From contig JAAKFP010000126.1 in the NCBI GenBank assembly GCA_011065005.1, positions 1-7,279 of the forward strand: DNA of 7,279 bases, given 5' to 3'. Positions 1 to 6,994 of the stretch are shown here, one piece after another. This stretch comes from Chlamydiota bacterium. GTDB lineage: Bacteria > Chlamydiota > Chlamydiia > Chlamydiales > Waddliaceae. Each line of letters starts with the position of its first letter. Positions within the stretch are counted from its first letter, which is position 1. The position numbers and the translations under genes are program-made. The notes beneath the pieces are model-generated. The model was not told the origin of the DNA. It saw only the letters and a program-made list of their open reading frames with translations, and searched no databases.

Positions 1-13
1 CCTCCACAGTTCC

Positions 14-1315
14 TTAACGGAAAATCTGCGATAAAATCGTACTCAACTGCTGGATGATCGCTGTGGCCATATTCGTTTGCTGGTTCGCAGCATCTTGGCT
101 CTGTGAAATAGCACTCTGCATCGCTTTTGCCTCATCACCAATGACGTCTCTCCTGGCACGTATCTTGGTTTGCAGCTGTCCAGCAAAGGTTTGATATTCC
201 GAAACTAGTTCCGATGGCGAGGGAGCTTCATCCGGGTCAGGATCTTTGATATCTTTAACATAGTCGGTACCAATAATAGGAAGCCTCGTCAACATGTCAG
301 TATAGGCTCTTTGCCAGTCGGCATAGAAACCTAAACGTTGCGCCTGCGCTGCCGAAACGTTCTGAAGAATGCCAATCGTTCCGATTAGCAGCTTCAATAT
401 GCGGTCGATGATCAAGAGGTCCCTAGGTTTTAGTTTCTCGGGAGCTCCTATGAGTTGTATATAATCGTTCCGCAATTCCGTAACCCAGTTGTTGAACTCC
501 TGGCTGGGAATGAACGTTCCGTCTTTATTAAAAATAGGAGTGACAAATTCCTGCAGCCGCGTACGAAATTTATCTGGATCAGCTCCAAACAAACCGTTGT
601 AGAACGCCTCATAACTGGGGACATCCTCTCCAACATCTGTACTTTCCAAAATCTTGGCGGTTCGCCCCATATATTCTGACCACCTGGCAAAGAATTGGAG
701 ACTAGCTTCTGGAGGGGGTAACAAAGGGCCGCCAGGAGCACTCGTTCCAACAGATCCATCTGCATTATAAGGGTAATTGGCTAAGAAATGGTCGAAGCTC
801 CTATGAAAATAATCGATTACTTCTCTGGCAATAAGATCGTTACGAGATCCAGTGGGAGGGGTAAAGTCACTACCGGCAAAAATATCTTTCCAGTCTCCGG
901 AATCAACGTCCAAACCTATAACCTTGGGCGCAGAAGCCGTAACAGTTACAGTAGATGCTCCGATTTCTAACGCTTCAAGGAATGCGTTTATAGCCCACTC
1001 ATGTTCAACAAAAAGCACAGATTTTGGACTACCACCGGATCCAGTGTAGACACTGGGATCGCCTAAGAAGGCCTTAAAACCATCAAGAAAAGAACGTGTG
1101 GTTGTAAATGGGTTGGTATCTCTGTTGTATGAAGCAAAAAACTCATTAAACTGTTCTGCAGTTTTTGCAGGTACAGCATTGCTCGCCACCGCAAACATTT
1201 CATTGATAAGATATGCCGTCCCTACAGCAGGTGGGCTTTGGATTACGCTTTCGAGGTTTTCCATCCACGTCGTTGGCGTCGGAACGTTTGATACTATATT
1301 TTCATCGTGTGGCAT
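14..1315 (-). CDS. Probable chlamydial type III effector, DUF582-like C-terminal domain
   Basis: A 433-aa protein with no signal peptide. Residues 1-60 are rich in Ser, Thr and Asn, as expected of a type III secretion leader. Residues 60-290 are mixed, with a flexible Gly/Pro stretch at 187-203. Residues 298-433 look like one helical domain: a hydrophobic helix (LLIIDRILKLLIGTIGILQ), then a helix containing AAQAQRLGFYADWQRAYTD, an acidic Pro-rich loop near 354-370, and a long Gln/Ser/Ala-rich helix that ends in IIQQLSTILSQIFR. This order and wording match my memory of the DUF582 effectors of Chlamydia trachomatis, which are type III secreted and reported to bind the host ESCRT-0 protein Hrs. 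The length is near that of the shortest member, CT712 (about 390 aa). The ATG start has a GGAGG ribosome site 7-8 nt upstream. It lies 66 bp behind gene B and is probably co-transcribed with it. Coding status is very secure; the family call is likely but not aligned. Confidence 0.8.
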   Translation of the reverse strand: MPHDENIVSNVPTPTTWMENLESVIQSPPAVGTAYLINEMFAVASNAVPAKTAEQFNEFFASYNRDTNPFTTTRSFLDGFKAFLGDPSVYTGSGGSPKSVLFVEHEWAINAFLEALEIGASTVTVTASAPKVIGLDVDSGDWKDIFAGSDFTPPTGSRNDLIAREVIDYFHRSFDHFLANYPYNADGSVGTSAPGGPLLPPPEASLQFFARWSEYMGRTAKILESTDVGEDVPSYEAFYNGLFGADPDKFRTRLQEFVTPIFNKDGTFIPSQEFNNWVTELRNDYIQLIGAPEKLKPRDLLIIDRILKLLIGTIGILQNVSAAQAQRLGFYADWQRAYTDMLTRLPIIGTDYVKDIKDPDPDEAPSPSELVSEYQTFAGQLQTKIRARRDVIGDEAKAMQSAISQSQDAANQQTNMATAIIQQLSTILSQIFR

Positions 1316-1381
1316 CTTTCCTCCTCCTAAATCTATCTATTTTATTATTAATATTTTTTTCTTTATTTATCCTCTTATTCT
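1316..1381. other. Short A/T-rich B-A intergenic spacer
   Basis: Sixty-six bases between the stop of B and the start of A. The minus strand is strongly purine-rich and A/T-rich. I see no GC-rich hairpin followed by a T run and no good -35/-10 pair; the nearest -10-like string, TAAAAT, has no -35 partner. The simplest reading is read-through transcription from B into A. Confidence 0.6.
1321..1329 (-). promoter_or_regulatory. Ribosome binding site of gene A
   Basis: On the minus strand TAGGAGGAG lies just upstream of the ATG at 1313-1315, separated by GAAAG. This is a strong Shine-Dalgarno match and fixes the start of gene A. It would let A be translated independently of B on a shared transcript. 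Confidence 0.85.
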
Positions 1382-4111
1382 TTACCTAGCGATCCCTTGA
1401 GCCATTTTTTCGATGATTTGCGTGATTTTATTTAGGATCGCCGCTGACGACTTGTAATACTCCTCAAAGATAAACAAAAATCTCCTCACTTCCTCTTTTT
1501 GTTGGTCATTGAGAGACTGCCCCGCACTCAAGGCCGCGGTAATGTTCCGCTGGATCTCTCCAGGGTTCATTCCCGTTATTTGGTTACCTTCACGGTAACT
1601 ATCAAAAAGCCAAGCCTCGAAGGTGCCAGCGTCATTGATGTCGTCTCTTAAAACGATAAGCCTCCCCAACAGGGAGTGTTCGAGGGCTTGGTCTACCAGG
1701 ATCTCTCCATCTGTATCACGGGGGATGACTCCTTTATCATAGAACTCTTTTATGGTTTTCAGCTCTTCAATCAGATCTAAGATATCCTGCGTAACATCGG
1801 TGAATTTAGTAGTGAATTGGGCAAGAAAATTCGCATTGGTGATCGTAATCTCAATATCTGCAGGATCCGTCTCCGAAAGAACGGCGTTGGCTAAAACTGT
1901 TGGTATCGCATCTCTACCCGTTCTAATGGGAAAGTTGAATTCTTCTCCGAAAAATGGTGGATCCAAGGAGTTATCGGCGTTGGTGGAGATAGCTCTTGCA
2001 ATAGCCAATGCTCTTTTCTCGATTACTTCGAATGCAGGGGGGGAAGTTTCGTTTACCTGAGTAAAGAAATCGGTCAAGTCCTGAAACATTTCACCTTCTG
2101 TGGTATAATCACCATCTTCAAGTTTGAACCTCACAGTTTCCAATACTTGGTCTAGTATCTGAATTTCTGCAAAAGAGAGTTGTTCATCTATGGGAAAGCC
2201 GCTGTTGGCCAAGAAAGTTTCCCATCTGAAAATGAGGTTTTCTAGGGTGTTTAATCTTTCTGTCGTTGGCGGGTCGACATATATGCCAAATGAGACCAGC
2301 ATTCCTGTAGAGCCATCAGTGCCTCCTGGATAGAAAACAATGCCATTTGGTAAAAGGGTGTTTGGATCAGGGGGTGGAATAGGCGGGTCTGGTGGAGGAA
2401 CAGGCGGTGGCCCGAGATAATGTTCATAAAGCTCGGATATATCAACATCAGTAAAATAGACAACGTTAGAATCAGGGTAGATCTGCTCTATGGTTTGGTC
2501 CCAAAAGGGTGGGGGTGCGGGATTGTCAAATTTGCCAAATAGGGTAACTCCTGTGAAACCTTGGGCTACATAATCAGGATCATCTATAATAGTTTGAAGA
2601 CCCACGTTGATAGTATCTATTTCAGTGTTGTAGTCATCGATAGCAGCTAGATAAACCTCGAAGTGTTGCTTAAGACTGAGACCCCCAGGAAAAAGGGTTT
2701 GAAAATGCGTATTAAATGCGGTAATAAGATTGTCGAGTTCATTCATTTGATTAACATAGAAATCTGGAACACCAATGGCAGACTTAACAAAAGGCTCGGA
2801 ACTCTTAAAGTCTGAAACATCACTTGGAAAACCATCAACTGTGTGATCAGATGTCTCAAAGATCAGGTTAAAGTAGGTAAGGAATGTTTTGTTAGATGTA
2901 ATGGGGAAACCTGTAGTGCTTAATAAATCGAACCCTTTTTGATTCAACTCACCGTTAAGTAAAGTATTTATGCGATCTACCACAACCCTAATTTCACTTT
3001 GCTCAGAAGGTGTGAGGTTCGACATCGTGTATATTCCTATAAAATCGGCATAAGAGGTTTGTAAGATGTCAAAAGCCTCATTTTGGTCGGCATTTAAAGT
3101 CGCTAGATCGGCCTTCCAGGGGTGATCTACAGTTGAAAGGGGGAGCGATGGGTCGATGAAGTCGTAGGCCCCTCCCAGACTGGGGGCGCCCTCTGCAACC
3201 CATTTCTTTAGGAACAAGTCTGAATCGAGATTAAACTCCAGGATATCCTCAAAGGTGGCGGTGGTGTGGTCGTCTTGTTTGCGAAAAGCCTTATTCCACT
3301 CCCACTCTGTAGGCCAACTTCCTTCCACTGTTATGAGTGAGGTTATTGTGTCGTCTTTTCCTCCGCCTTCAGTAGGCATCGTTACTGATATTGTCCGTGT
3401 CGTCTTCTCAGTAACCAGAAAACTTTTTTCTTCCGCAGTGATCTTATTGTGGAGGTCTTGAAGTTTGACCATGGTCTCCAGCGCTCTTTGTGTGCTGTCT
3501 AGGCCGGTTTCCAGGCCCTCCATGGTTTCGAATAGCACTTCATTGCCCGTTTTGACGTAGACGAGTTCGATGAGAGACTGCAACGATTCGGTCTTCCCGA
3601 GGGTTACCGCGCTTTCATGCACCAAGCTGGCGGCAATATCTAGCACTTCCTGGATGGCGGTTGTGTTGTCGCTGAGGTTTTTCCAGGCGATGACCTGATC
3701 GGTGGTGATGGCACTTGCATCCGTTGGAACACCCGCGGCTCTAAGGGTGCGAAGTAAAACGTCTAGAGCTTTTGCCATCTGTACGGTGAGAAATCTTTGC
3801 TTTATTAGTCCCTTTTGTTTTTTTTCCTCAACTGTTAGTTCCGAATCTGGTCGTCCCAGAAGTGTTCTTTCCTCACTTGTTAGTTGTGGGTCTGCTAGTG
3901 CCAGAAGTGTTGTGATTCCGTTTCTGAGTTCTGTGTGATAAGTTCCAGCCTCAATAGCCATTTCTATTTCAGCTTGAGTATTGCCACTCAACTCAATAAT
4001 ATTTTTGAAGGGCCTAAGAGCCTCTACGAAAATTCGTTGTACTTCCGGGGATGCGAAAGTTCCCGGTAGCGTCTGATAGGGCGTACTATCGATAATTACT
4101 GATACTGTCAT
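1382..4111 (-). CDS. Large helical hypothetical protein, candidate chlamydial type III secreted effector
   Basis: A 909-aa protein with no signal peptide and a Ser/Thr-rich first 20 residues. Residues 20-225 are predominantly helical; the best-marked stretch is 174-225, with LIELVYVKTGNEVL and later LETMVKLQDLHNKI, which recalls large chlamydial effector-like proteins. Residues 235-560 are a long, poorly structured or mixed region with an A/T-rich coding sequence. A polyproline tract lies at 567-584 (PPPVPPPDPPIPPPDP). Residues 615-710 and 755-909 are helical again, ending in YYKSSAAILNKITQIIEKMA. No enzyme motif is visible. The size is close to that of CT619 of C. trachomatis (about 877 aa), and the next gene is a DUF582-like protein, so a role as a secreted effector is plausible, but this is inferred from context. 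The start is supported by a ribosome site, a good upstream promoter and a leader; it is probably the first gene of operon B-A. Confidence 0.75.
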   Translation of the reverse strand: MTVSVIIDSTPYQTLPGTFASPEVQRIFVEALRPFKNIIELSGNTQAEIEMAIEAGTYHTELRNGITTLLALADPQLTSEERTLLGRPDSELTVEEKKQKGLIKQRFLTVQMAKALDVLLRTLRAAGVPTDASAITTDQVIAWKNLSDNTTAIQEVLDIAASLVHESAVTLGKTESLQSLIELVYVKTGNEVLFETMEGLETGLDSTQRALETMVKLQDLHNKITAEEKSFLVTEKTTRTISVTMPTEGGGKDDTITSLITVEGSWPTEWEWNKAFRKQDDHTTATFEDILEFNLDSDLFLKKWVAEGAPSLGGAYDFIDPSLPLSTVDHPWKADLATLNADQNEAFDILQTSYADFIGIYTMSNLTPSEQSEIRVVVDRINTLLNGELNQKGFDLLSTTGFPITSNKTFLTYFNLIFETSDHTVDGFPSDVSDFKSSEPFVKSAIGVPDFYVNQMNELDNLITAFNTHFQTLFPGGLSLKQHFEVYLAAIDDYNTEIDTINVGLQTIIDDPDYVAQGFTGVTLFGKFDNPAPPPFWDQTIEQIYPDSNVVYFTDVDISELYEHYLGPPPVPPPDPPIPPPDPNTLLPNGIVFYPGGTDGSTGMLVSFGIYVDPPTTERLNTLENLIFRWETFLANSGFPIDEQLSFAEIQILDQVLETVRFKLEDGDYTTEGEMFQDLTDFFTQVNETSPPAFEVIEKRALAIARAISTNADNSLDPPFFGEEFNFPIRTGRDAIPTVLANAVLSETDPADIEITITNANFLAQFTTKFTDVTQDILDLIEELKTIKEFYDKGVIPRDTDGEILVDQALEHSLLGRLIVLRDDINDAGTFEAWLFDSYREGNQITGMNPGEIQRNITAALSAGQSLNDQQKEEVRRFLFIFEEYYKSSAAILNKITQIIEKMAQGIAR
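2360..2413 (-). other. Polyproline segment within protein B
   Basis: Residues 567-584 of protein B contain PPPVPPPDPPIPPPDP, preceded at about 531-536 by a shorter APPPF stretch. Such tracts form extended polyproline-II helices and often act as linkers or as ligands for SH3, EVH1, WW or profilin-type domains. In a secreted protein a host partner is conceivable, but nothing here proves it. The tract separates the A/T-rich central region from the C-terminal helical part. Confidence 0.7.
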
Positions 4112-4118
4112 AATTTAA

Positions 4119-4127
4119 CCCCCCTTA
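4119..4127 (-). promoter_or_regulatory. Variant ribosome binding site of gene B
   Basis: The minus strand reads TAAGGGGGG, 7 nt before the ATG at 4109-4111. The consensus TAAGGAGG has its A replaced by G, which can still pair with the anti-Shine-Dalgarno sequence through a G-U wobble. It is weaker than the sites of A and C, so translation of B could be more open to control by leader structure. Confidence 0.6.
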
Positions 4128-4145
4128 ATTGATTAGACTAGGGTT

Positions 4146-4223
4146 TTAACATTTGAGAGAACTATGTAGTAAAGATCCATGCATTTGTTTCTTTTTAGGA
4201 AGAAATTGCTGCAAATTAGGCAT
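4146..4223 (-). CDS. Possible 25-codon upstream ORF in the leader of gene B
   Basis: Between the predicted B transcription start and the B ATG, an ATG at 4223 opens a 25-aa reading frame: MPNLQQFLPKKKQ, then a further 12 residues and TAA. An AGGA lies only 2 nt before the ATG, which is closer than usual. It could be a leader peptide or simply chance, since short ORFs are common. A stem of TAGGAA (4225-4230) with TTCCTA (4196-4201) would fold just around its start. Its stop is about 35 nt before the B start codon. Treat as unproven. Confidence 0.2.
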   Translation of the reverse strand: MPNLQQFLPKKKQMHGSLLHSSLKC

Positions 4224-4252
4224 TTTCCTACTATCTACCCCCTCTAACTACT

Positions 4253-4281
4253 ATTATATGAAATAATTTAATTAAATTCAA
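4253..4281 (-). promoter_or_regulatory. Sigma70/sigma66-type promoter of gene B
   Basis: On the minus strand TTGAAT (4276-4281) is followed after exactly 17 bp by a perfect TATAAT (4253-4258). The spacer is entirely A/T except one C. The predicted transcription start is near 4246, giving a leader of about 135 nt. A 14-bp perfect A/T palindrome (4265-4278) overlaps the -35 and spacer. Directly downstream the DNA reads TTAGAGGGGGT, also seen in near-identical form at the promoter of gene C. Confidence 0.7.
4265..4278. promoter_or_regulatory. 14-bp A/T palindrome overlapping the B promoter
   Basis: AATTTAATTAAATT is a perfect inverted repeat lying across the 3' half of the -35 and most of the spacer of the B promoter, a position where a bound repressor would block RNA polymerase. 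In DNA of about 28% GC such a palindrome can arise by chance, so operator function is only a possibility. Confidence 0.3.
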
Positions 4282-4364
4282 TTGTTTGTGCTTTATTTCC
4301 TCAATTTGTTAATTAAACGTATACTTTTATTCTAAATAACTAATGTTTACCTATTTCGGGCTCC

Positions 4365-6845
4365 TTACGCAGGAATATCCACCGATCTTTTCTCTCTAGC
4401 CATTGCGATATTGCTAATAAACGTTGTTGGACTATCGCCAATGCTTTGGAGTAAAAATCCGATCTCTGCGTTTGGCCGTAGCAATGTCTTCAAAAGATCG
4501 ACGAGTCTTTGTGTAATTCTTTCTTGTTCCCTGTCATCCTTGGTATCTCTCAACTTCTTGATCTCCTCATCAATAAGATCCCGGAGGGATAACACCGCTC
4601 CTACAATTAGATCTTTGATCTCTTGAGCGCCTTTCTCTCCTAAATCGGGTGCCAAAACCTTCATGATACGAGATCCCAATTGCTCTTCGAGTTCCGATAA
4701 ACTTAGTGTTGGGGAAGGTCCTGCGGTGAGTAGCGGGTTGACATTTGGTGGCGGTAAACCCGCGACGGCTAGATCAAGAGTTCGACGAGCTTCAACAGGT
4801 GACAATCCACCGCTAGCTGCAGCCGCTGAGAGTTCCTCTCTAAGAACAAGTCGGAAGGCATCTTCGGAAGAAAAAGGACCTCGAGCTAAGGTCTGTCCAA
4901 TTGCCTCGTTGCCAAGAGCATCACTAATGGCATCCAGTCGTGATGGTGAGACCCCATAGGGCGAGCCTATCGAACCCGTAGCCAGAAATCCTGAGACGTT
5001 GTTTGCTAGAAAAAGTGCATCGTTTCTGCTAAATCCGGCGGCACGGAGCTCATTGCCTAGGGCGTCGCGAAACTCTCGCTGTGTTCGGTAGTTTCCTGCG
5101 GTAAGTGTTCTGTCGACAGTACCCTGTAGTGTGCTTTGAAAGGCTTCTTGATCTGCGCCATTGAGCATAACAGCGGCGCGTTGAGCATCTACACCATAAA
5201 GACTGCTCACAATTTTTGATGTGACAGCCGCGGAGTCAAAATCTGCAGAGAAGGTTGCATTCAAAAACGGAATTCCAAGGTCTCCACTGATTACAGCGAC
5301 AGCTTGATTTGCTAGGAGGTTGGCCTGTAAAGCGCTAAACCCTTGTTTTCGGAACTCCTCCACCAGTGCGGCATGTAAATCGCTGAAACTTTCGAATCCA
5401 CCCTTGCCGATGACGTTGTTGATCGATTGGTTGATGCGTCCTTGAGCCACATCATCGTCAAAGCCATGTTCCGTGGTGAGAGTATTGATAAGGGACTGCT
5501 TCAGAAATAAGACACTTGTCGGATTGTCCAGTACATCGGCGATGTTCGCACCGGATGTTAAAGCGATACGAATATCCTCCTCAGGAAGCCCTGTGAGGTT
5601 GGCGAATAATTGTGGGGCGAGGCCGGGAACTCCAAGTGCTTGGCCCAAATACGCGAGAGCGACGATCAAAAGAGAAAGATTTATCGTGCCTCCAACACCC
5701 CTAGTGAGGGCAGAAAGCTCACCAATCGAAGCCGAACCAAAGGTGTCTTGCAGGCCTTGGATGCTTGCCAGACGTAAGCGTGCTTGAATGAGATTGTTAA
5801 GAGCAGATTTGATGGATGCGGGATCGCCGGATGCAATTGCGTCATTCAGTTGTTTTTCCGCTTCTTCAACATCTTCAAGGGACTTGTTGAAGGAAGCTCG
5901 TACGCTAGGTGATAGGCTGTTGAAAACTCCGTTAACGAGAGACCGAACCGTTGTGGAGTTGACGAGTTCGATGATCCTGTTGACGAGTGCAAGAGCGACT
6001 GCATTTGCAATGGCTTGATTTGTCAATCCTTTGGTGCCAAGATAGTTTGCTAGAAATCGCACTCCTGGAACCGATGCGAGAAGAGAGCTTGCTGTCAACA
6101 ATTCAAGGGGCAAGAACTGTAGCTGCGCCAAAAGCCTTCCGGAGATTGGAAAGCGAAGATTCTCGGCAAGCGCTCGCAACATTGCTGCGGAAAGGATGAT
6201 TTCTAGGTTGTTAGAGTGAAGACCGATCGATAGAGATTCTGCTCCCACTCCGGTACCTATGGATTCGGTGCCCTCCACAATCGATTCAGGAACTTCCTCT
6301 ACATAAGCTGGAGGCTCAGCAATATCCATTCCCAACTCTTGGTAGTGGACCTTTTCGTTCTCTTCCAGAGCCTTATCAATTTCACGTTGCCGGTCGACAG
6401 TATCCAAGAATGCTACCTGGACGCCGATCCAACCCAAGACAGTGTTCACCGCCTTTTGGAAGGAGTCGATCGCATTTTTGATAAAATCTGGAACCCAATC
6501 GGGAAAATTGTCTGACCAGTTTCCTGTGGCAAGGATGCTAGCGAGGGATTCAAAAAGACTTCCTATTGTTATGGCGTATTCACGGGAAACATCGTTGCTT
6601 CTTTCTGCATCAGCCAAATCTTTTTCACGTAAGGTTTCTCGTTGCTCGACAATAAATTCCCTTACTGTGGATATCCATTCATCGATAGATAGCGTTTCAC
6701 GGGGATCTATGATTTTGAAGATATCTCCAAAGTCGAAATCGTCACCCATGCTATCAGGTCCAGAAGGTCCGGACGGGCCAGCGGGTGGTAGTGGTCCTCC
6801 CGTTGGAGTTGTTGGGCCTGGAGGCCCAATTGGTGGTACGGACAT
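4365..6845 (-). CDS. Repeat-containing hypothetical protein with collagen-like N-terminus, candidate secreted protein
   Basis: An 826-aa protein I do not recognise. Residues 4-30 are Gly/Pro-rich (GPSGPSGP and similar), followed by an acidic DDFDFGDIF patch. Residues 40-170 are helical and charged. Residues 215-310 are Leu/Ala-rich helices. Residues 322-367 look like a coiled-coil or helical hairpin. Residues 385-411 form a hydrophobic stretch (SLLIVALAYLGQALGVPGLA) that could insert into a membrane or be buried. Residues 475-705 hold three diverged repeats sharing the pattern aromatic-...-AL..E.R..GF....A..LAN. Residues 755-795 are a highly charged helix. No signal peptide or catalytic motif is seen, and I find no DUF582-like C-terminus. 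It lies upstream of B with its own promoter of the same type. The ATG has a near-ideal Shine-Dalgarno. The gene is certain; effector status is inferred from the neighbours. Confidence 0.75.
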   Translation of the reverse strand: MSVPPIGPPGPTTPTGGPLPPAGPSGPSGPDSMGDDFDFGDIFKIIDPRETLSIDEWISTVREFIVEQRETLREKDLADAERSNDVSREYAITIGSLFESLASILATGNWSDNFPDWVPDFIKNAIDSFQKAVNTVLGWIGVQVAFLDTVDRQREIDKALEENEKVHYQELGMDIAEPPAYVEEVPESIVEGTESIGTGVGAESLSIGLHSNNLEIILSAAMLRALAENLRFPISGRLLAQLQFLPLELLTASSLLASVPGVRFLANYLGTKGLTNQAIANAVALALVNRIIELVNSTTVRSLVNGVFNSLSPSVRASFNKSLEDVEEAEKQLNDAIASGDPASIKSALNNLIQARLRLASIQGLQDTFGSASIGELSALTRGVGGTINLSLLIVALAYLGQALGVPGLAPQLFANLTGLPEEDIRIALTSGANIADVLDNPTSVLFLKQSLINTLTTEHGFDDDVAQGRINQSINNVIGKGGFESFSDLHAALVEEFRKQGFSALQANLLANQAVAVISGDLGIPFLNATFSADFDSAAVTSKIVSSLYGVDAQRAAVMLNGADQEAFQSTLQGTVDRTLTAGNYRTQREFRDALGNELRAAGFSRNDALFLANNVSGFLATGSIGSPYGVSPSRLDAISDALGNEAIGQTLARGPFSSEDAFRLVLREELSAAAASGGLSPVEARRTLDLAVAGLPPPNVNPLLTAGPSPTLSLSELEEQLGSRIMKVLAPDLGEKGAQEIKDLIVGAVLSLRDLIDEEIKKLRDTKDDREQERITQRLVDLLKTLLRPNAEIGFLLQSIGDSPTTFISNIAMAREKRSVDIPA
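4731..5423 (-). repeat. Three diverged internal repeats in protein C
   Basis: Unit 1 (residues about 475-530) includes FSDLHAALVEEFRKQGFSA; unit 2 (577-632) includes REFRDALGNELRAAGFSRND; unit 3 (649-705) includes DAFRLVLREELSAAAASGGL. Each begins with a short hydrophobic-x-x-hydrophobic-x-x-G motif, has a charged amphipathic helix, a GF/GL turn, and a second Ala/Leu helix (ANLLANQAV, ALFLANNV, EARRTLDLAV). Starts are 102 and 72 residues apart because the linkers differ. A fourth, weaker unit may follow at 715-754. The repeats are recognisable in protein but not as DNA repeats, so the duplication is old. Confidence 0.6.
6756..6836 (-). other. Gly/Pro-rich collagen-like N-terminal segment of protein C
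   Basis: Residues 4-30 of protein C are almost entirely Gly, Pro, Ser and Thr, with short runs of G-x-P or G-P-x triplets. The triplets are not in perfect register, so a stable collagen helix is unlikely; a disordered leader is more probable. Disordered, Ser/Thr/Pro-rich N-termini are typical of type III secreted proteins, but composition alone is not diagnostic. Confidence 0.6.
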
Positions 6846-6852
6846 ATGCTTT

Positions 6853-6860
6853 CCTCCTTA
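6853..6860 (-). promoter_or_regulatory. Near-consensus ribosome binding site of gene C
   Basis: TAAGGAGG on the minus strand, 7 nt (AAAGCAT) before the ATG at 6843-6845. This is a full-length match to the anti-Shine-Dalgarno and fixes the start of gene C, implying efficient translation. Confidence 0.9.
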
Positions 6861-6906
6861 ATACTATTTTATAAAGAAATATATTTTTTGAGGAAGAATA
6901 ACTATT

Positions 6907-6931
6907 AAATTACGGCTACTACCCATAATTT
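6907..6931 (-). promoter_or_regulatory. Stem-loop in the 5' leader of gene C
   Basis: The minus strand reads AAATTATGG, loop GTAGTAG, CCGTAATTT: a 9-bp stem with one U-G wobble. It lies between the predicted transcription start and the ribosome site and is not followed by a T run, so it is not an intrinsic terminator. An ATG inside the stem (6924-6926) opens a 20-codon ORF to 6864 that lacks a ribosome site and is probably not translated. Possible roles are mRNA stabilisation or translational control. Confidence 0.4.
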
Positions 6932-6965
6932 CGATCTCAGATGTAATGAACCTCCCTCTATTATC

Positions 6966-6994
6966 ATTATAACAAAAAAATAATTATTAGAAAA
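6966..6994 (-). promoter_or_regulatory. Predicted promoter of gene C
   Basis: A perfect TATAAT at 6966-6971 on the minus strand, preceded by a 17-bp A/T-rich spacer with a run of seven T and a weak -35 (TTTTCT, 6989-6994). The spacer carries a 10-bp palindrome AATAATTATT (6979-6988). The predicted start is near 6959, giving a leader of about 114 nt. Immediately after the -10 comes TAGAGGGAGGT, matching the block downstream of the B promoter. Confidence 0.55.

Noticed and set aside
722..760. ESCRT late-domain motif (P-T/S-A-P) in protein A
   Set aside because: The nearest string is TSAPGG, which lacks the first Pro; no true PTAP or PSAP motif was found in any of the three proteins.
448..765. 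Minus-strand 105-aa ORF inside gene A in another frame
   Set aside because: Shadow frame of A with no ribosome site and no sensible domain.
1316..1381. Independent promoter for gene A
   Set aside because: Only a loose -10-like TAAAAT in A/T-rich DNA and no -35; the short gap favours read-through from B.
1098..1400. Plus-strand ORF of 100 aa across the A start and B end
   Set aside because: It overlaps two well-supported minus-strand genes, and its hydrophobic tail comes from translating the T-rich intergenic spacer, not from a real membrane segment.
4321..4364. Intrinsic terminator after gene C
   Set aside because: Only a weak TTATT-TAG-AATAA hairpin without GC pairs or a T run. Termination here, if any, is not visible, so partial read-through from C into B cannot be excluded.
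6442..6861. Plus-strand ORF of 139 aa opposite the start of gene C
   Set aside because: It is antisense to a certain gene, has no convincing ribosome site, and its Gly/Pro-rich end simply mirrors the Gly/Pro codons of protein C.
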